Part shown: positions 60,728 to 64,000 of the stretch, in pieces
How positions within the stretch are numbered: the first letter of the stretch is position 1
Layout of the letters: each line of letters opens with the position of its first letter
From: Pseudomonas sp. PB101
GTDB lineage: Bacteria > Pseudomonadota > Gammaproteobacteria > Pseudomonadales > Pseudomonadaceae
Reading direction: 5' to 3'
Length of the DNA stretch: 64,000 bases
Assembly (NCBI RefSeq): GCF_009764265.1
Contig: NZ_RWIR01000018.1
Coordinates: 1 to 64,000 of the forward strand
Made by a program: the position numbers and the translations under genes
Notes under the pieces: generated by a model
Database searches by the model: none
What the model saw: the letters and a program-made list of their open reading frames with translations, nothing else
What the model was told of the DNA's origin: nothing

Positions 60728-61249
60728 ATGGACGGATTCAACGTGCGTCACCTGGCCCTGGTCATCGCAATGAGCAGTTTCATGGGCAGCGCCCTGGCTG
60801 CCACTTCCAATGATTTTGTCGACAAAGCGGCTGCCGGCGGGATCGCCGAAGTCGAGGCCAGTCGGCTTGCCCTGGAAAAAAGCGGATCGGCCGACATCAA
60901 GAAGTTCGCCAACATGATGATCAGCGATCATTCCAAGGCCAACGATGAGCTGGCCGCCCTGGCGAAAAAACACGACATCGAAGTGCCGGACAGCACGACG
61001 CTGACCAAGCAAGCCAAGGAAAAAATCCTCGACATGCGCGATGAATCCTTCGATGCGGCCTATGCCGACAATCAGGTCAAGGCGCATGAAGAAGCCATTG
61101 CGCTGTTCAAGAAAGAAGCCAATACGGTGACGGACGACAAGGTCAAGGGCGCCACCGAACTCAAGGGCTTCGCGCAAAAAATGCTGCCGGCCCTGGAAAA
61201 ACACCTGGAGATGGCGAAGGCACTGCAAGCTGCCCATCCGGATAAATAG
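60728..61249 (+). CDS. Secreted DUF4142 ferritin-like protein
   Basis: A 173-residue protein with a signal peptide (about 1-25, ending SALAAT) and a four-helix DUF4142 domain (FVDKAAAGGIAEVEASRLAL, MMISDHSKANDELAAL and later AHEEAIALFKKEA). Homologues are periplasmic, ferritin-like, often stress-induced. GGAGAAACATCA precedes the ATG. Function unknown. Confidence 0.88.
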   Translation: MDGFNVRHLALVIAMSSFMGSALAATSNDFVDKAAAGGIAEVEASRLALEKSGSADIKKFANMMISDHSKANDELAALAKKHDIEVPDSTTLTKQAKEKILDMRDESFDAAYADNQVKAHEEAIALFKKEANTVTDDKVKGATELKGFAQKMLPALEKHLEMAKALQAAHPDK

Positions 61250-61265
61250 GCGCCATCAATACAGC

Positions 61266-63377
61266 TCAGCCGTTCAGCACCCTGCGCACCATCTGCCTGA
61301 GCGCGTCCGGATTGTAGGGTTTGCTCAGCAGGTGGGTGTCGGGGCTGAGCTGGTGATTGCGCGAGATGATGTCGCGGGTATGCCCCGAGGTGAACAGCAC
61401 GGCCACCGGCGGCTCCTGTACTTTGGCCCAGGCCGCCAGGTCCGAACTCTTGATCAGGCCGGGCATCACCACGTCGGTGAATATCATGTCCACCGCCAGC
61501 CCTTCCATCAGCATTTGCATGGCGACGTCACCGTTGGTGGCCGTGAGAATCTGATAACCCTCTTCGCGCAACAACTCCACCACCGATACCCGCACGGCCT
61601 CGTTGTCTTCGACCACCAGGATGCGTTCGTGCCCGCCCCGTTGCGGCACATCGGGGCTCGGGGTTTCACTGGCTGCCGCGCGCAAGGTGCGCGGGAAGAA
61701 CAACTGCACCCGTGTGCCCTGCCCGACGTCGCTGGCGATTTCGATATGCCCGCCACTCTGCTTGACGAAGCCGAACACCATGCTCAAGCCCAGTCCGGTG
61801 CCCTGCCCGTCGGCCTTGGTGGTGAAGAACGGCTCGAACGCCTGGGCCAGTACCTGCGGCGGCATGCCGACGCCGGTATCCGCCACGGACACCCGCACGT
61901 AGTCCCCGGGGGCAATGCCCCTGCCGGCACAAAATTCGCGATCGAGGACGATGTTTTCCGCACAGAGGTCGATCACGCCTTCGCCTTCAAGGGCATCCCG
62001 GGCGTTGATCGCCAGATTGAGAATGGCGTTCTCCAGTTGGTTGCGATCGACAAACACGCTCCACGAATCTTCCGGCGCCGCCATGTGCACCTGCAGGGTT
62101 TCACCCAAGGCACGCAGCAACAATTCCGCCAGGCCATCGAAAATCTGCCGCAACGTGAACACCGCCGGCGACAAGGGTTGGCGACGGGCGAATGCGAGCA
62201 ATTGCGAGGACAGCTTGGCACCGCGCTCGACCGCGGCAATCGAAGCCGCGACGCGGCGCTGCACATTGGCGTTGTCCGGCTCATGGCGCGCGAGCAGGTG
62301 CAGGTTGCCGGCGATCACTTGCAACAGGTTGTTGAAGTCATGGGCCACACCACCGGTGAGGCCGCCGATGGCTTCGAGTTTCTGTGACTGGCGCAGTTGT
62401 TCTTCCGCCGTCAGCCGCGCCTCGACCTCATCGGCCACCCGCTGTTCGAGATTGCGGGTGAACTTGAGCAGGGACTCTTCGGCGATCTTGCGCTCGTGAA
62501 TGTCGATCAGCACGCCGGGAAAACGAAACGCCTTGCCCTGCTCGTCGAATTCGCAACAACCGCTGGCAAGCACCCAGAGGTAATGGCCGTCGGGGCTCTG
62601 GATCCGGTACTCGACGTTGTAGGGCTCGCCAGTCTCGACCGACAGAGTGACACGTTCCTGAACCCAGCCGCGGTCGTCCGGATGGATCCGGCCTTGTGCG
62701 ATGTCCTGGGGCAGATTTTGCAAGTCTTGTCCGGGCGGATAGGAAAACGTGCTGGCGAAGCGCTCGTCACCCGACAACACGTTGCTCTTGATGTCCCAGA
62801 CGAATGAGCCGAGCAAGGCGCCGGCGTTCAATGCCAGGCGCACTCGTTCGTTATCCGCGCGATAAGCGTCTTCGGCCGCCTGTCGCCGACTTTCGGAGAT
62901 CACCCGTTCCGTGGTTTCCACCACCATGGCCATGACCCCGGCCGGACGCCCGTCGTCGCCGGCCACCGGGCTGTAGTAGAGGTCGAGCCAGACATCCTCG
63001 GGAACGCCGTCACGCAGTAACACCAGGTCTTTGTTGCGATAGGACAAGGTGCCGCCCGCCAGACAGGTATCCACCACGTGGCGATTGAATTCGGCGACCT
63101 CGGGCCAGCCCAGCTCGACCGCGGAACCCAGCAGGTAGGGATGACGCCCACCCGCAAACTTCGAGTAGGCGTCGTTGTAGATCATGTACCCCGACTGTCC
63201 CCAGAGCATCACCATCGGCAGCGGCGAAGCGAGCATCAACTGCACCGCGCTGCTCAGGCTCTTCGACCATGAATCGAGCGGGCCCAGTTCTGTCGGGCTC
63301 CAGTCGAACGCACGAATGCGCCCGGCCATTTCGCCGTTCCACCCGGCACACCCGTGGCTATCCTCTAGAAACTGCAT
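61266..63377 (-). CDS. Soluble PAS-domain hybrid histidine kinase / response regulator (paralogue of 6238-8775)
   Basis: A 703-residue hybrid kinase. The N-terminal PAS (about 20-150) shares the opening pattern L-G-P-L-D-S-W and the L-W-G-Q-x-x-x-x-I-Y-N-D segment with the kinase at 6238-8775. A second PAS (about 175-295) is followed by HisKA with H346 in GGVAHDFNNLL, the ATPase boxes LAINARDAL, ADTGVGM and [10 protein letters not shown], then a receiver with D635 in FTDVVMPG. No membrane segment. No partner regulator adjoins. Stimulus unknown. Confidence 0.9.
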   Translation of the reverse strand: MQFLEDSHGCAGWNGEMAGRIRAFDWSPTELGPLDSWSKSLSSAVQLMLASPLPMVMLWGQSGYMIYNDAYSKFAGGRHPYLLGSAVELGWPEVAEFNRHVVDTCLAGGTLSYRNKDLVLLRDGVPEDVWLDLYYSPVAGDDGRPAGVMAMVVETTERVISESRRQAAEDAYRADNERVRLALNAGALLGSFVWDIKSNVLSGDERFASTFSYPPGQDLQNLPQDIAQGRIHPDDRGWVQERVTLSVETGEPYNVEYRIQSPDGHYLWVLASGCCEFDEQGKAFRFPGVLIDIHERKIAEESLLKFTRNLEQRVADEVEARLTAEEQLRQSQKLEAIGGLTGGVAHDFNNLLQVIAGNLHLLARHEPDNANVQRRVAASIAAVERGAKLSSQLLAFARRQPLSPAVFTLRQIFDGLAELLLRALGETLQVHMAAPEDSWSVFVDRNQLENAILNLAINARDALEGEGVIDLCAENIVLDREFCAGRGIAPGDYVRVSVADTGVGMPPQVLAQAFEPFFTTKADGQGTGLGLSMVFGFVKQSGGHIEIASDVGQGTRVQLFFPRTLRAAASETPSPDVPQRGGHERILVVEDNEAVRVSVVELLREEGYQILTATNGDVAMQMLMEGLAVDMIFTDVVMPGLIKSSDLAAWAKVQEPPVAVLFTSGHTRDIISRNHQLSPDTHLLSKPYNPDALRQMVRRVLNG

Positions 63378-63482
63378 CGGCTGGCTCTATCCCGGTAAAT
63401 TGCACCCGTTTGTTTCGAGCGTCGCGAAGACTATTCGTTTCATAGAGGTATAGCTGATTCTGGCGGGCCACCGGAGAGGGGC

Positions 63483-64000
63483 CTAGACCTCAATCAAATG
63501 CTTGAGCGGGTTGTAACTGCTTTTCAGCGTGGCCGCGACATCCAGGATGGCCTTCTCGATGCCATTCAAATGCATGCAGGTCAGTTCGATCGCCGCGCTC
63601 TGGTTGCCCGCTTCGATGTACTCGATCAACCGCAGGTGTTCATCGTCGCGGCAGGCTTCATGGCTGTCGTCATCCAGCGCGGCGGCATACAGCGACGCCC
63701 GGGAAATCAGCTTCTGGAACCAGTCGAGCAGCACCGGATTGTTCAGGCTGCGGGCCAGTTTGATGTGGAATTCGCCGAGCAGGTGAATCAGCCGTTCGTG
63801 ATCACCGCTCTGATGCGCTTCATCCTCCAGCAGCAGGTGATCGCGCAGGTCCTGGGTCACCGCCGTATCACGCCGACGGCACAGTTCGCTGACGATGCCG
63901 ATCTCGACCAGGCGCCGGGTTTCGAACAGCGAGCGGATCTCTTCGTCACTCGGCAACGACACCGATGCACCTTTATTGGGCTCGGTGGTGACCAGTCCGT
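63483..64000 (-). CDS. GntR-family regulator, FCD effector domain (5' end beyond window)
   Basis: The visible 172 codons are an FCD-type ligand-binding domain: EEIRSLFETRRLVEIGIV, EFHIKLARSLNNPVLLDWF and DDEHLRLIEYIEAGN with the family's metal/ligand histidines. Upstream of the first internal start the frame stays open to the window edge (codons reading G-L-V-T-T-E-P-N-K-G-A-S-V), which is the usual link from a GntR winged-helix domain. The DNA-binding half must lie beyond 64000. Confidence 0.88.
   Translation of the reverse strand, partial: GLVTTEPNKGASVSLPSDEEIRSLFETRRLVEIGIVSELCRRRDTAVTQDLRDHLLLEDEAHQSGDHERLIHLLGEFHIKLARSLNNPVLLDWFQKLISRASLYAAALDDDSHEACRDDEHLRLIEYIEAGNQSAAIELTCMHLNGIEKAILDVAATLKSSYNPLKHLIEV

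Overview
The window looks like a chromosomal segment of a fluorescent Pseudomonas (P. fluorescens group). The reasons are the high G+C, dense coding, the many Pseudomonas REP palindromes (core GAGCGGGCTTGCCCGCGAT and variants) in nearly every spacer, and the gene set: HbcR-type 3-hydroxybutyrate regulator, cis/trans fatty acid isomerase, two-gene sulfite reductase, SohB, and cobalamin-riboswitch-controlled aerobic B12 genes. I saw no rRNA, tRNA, CRISPR array, insertion sequence or prophage.

Layout. 88-6023: a 3-hydroxybutyrate module with a sigma-54 activator (HbcR), GntP-type permease, 3-hydroxybutyrate dehydrogenase and acetoacetyl-CoA synthetase, with a -24/-12 promoter before the permease. 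6238-9105: a soluble PAS hybrid histidine kinase and a small parvulin. 9249-15949 (all minus): periplasmic binding protein, two permeases, ATPase, RidA, IclR regulator, PLP fold-III deaminase and KdgK-like kinase; together these suggest uptake of an amino-sugar acid (my guess is D-glucosaminate) and its conversion to KDG and KDPG. 16320-24750: five translationally coupled genes (wecB, nfrB, nfrA, a DUF4434 protein, a membrane GGDEF cyclase) that match the N4-receptor-type, c-di-GMP-responsive exopolysaccharide system. 24823-26527: a MerR regulator divergent from an Old Yellow Enzyme, with a textbook 19-bp-spacer operator.

26673-36406: cobalamin. Two divergent cobalamin riboswitches control cobW-cobN-chlI/chlD on the minus strand and cbtB-cbtA-cobE-cobM on the plus strand. 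The chelatase subunits carry a clear programmed -1 frameshift signal (A_AAA_AAG, 5-nt spacer, 9-bp stem), so one gene should give both a ChlI-like and a ChlI-ChlD fusion subunit. cobN carries a 93-bp REP pair inside its reading frame. B12-dependent methionine synthase (metH) lies nearby at 39716.

36549-64000: nfuA, cti, metH; a 2197-residue LRR protein with a C-terminal NEL-type ubiquitin-ligase signature; sulfite reductase genes; sohB; a histidine-phosphatase-like gene and an SCP2 protein; a LysR regulator; a hydroxylase-SRPBCC fusion coupled to an SMP-30-like protein; small DUF465 and DUF4142 proteins; a second PAS hybrid kinase paralogous to the first; and the FCD half of a GntR regulator cut by the window end.

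The strongest points for follow-up are the chelatase frameshift, the nfr operon with its own cyclase and four MshEN-like motifs, the NEL-LRR protein, the in-frame REP in cobN and the amino-sugar-acid operon. All family assignments are from reading the sequence; no database search was run.
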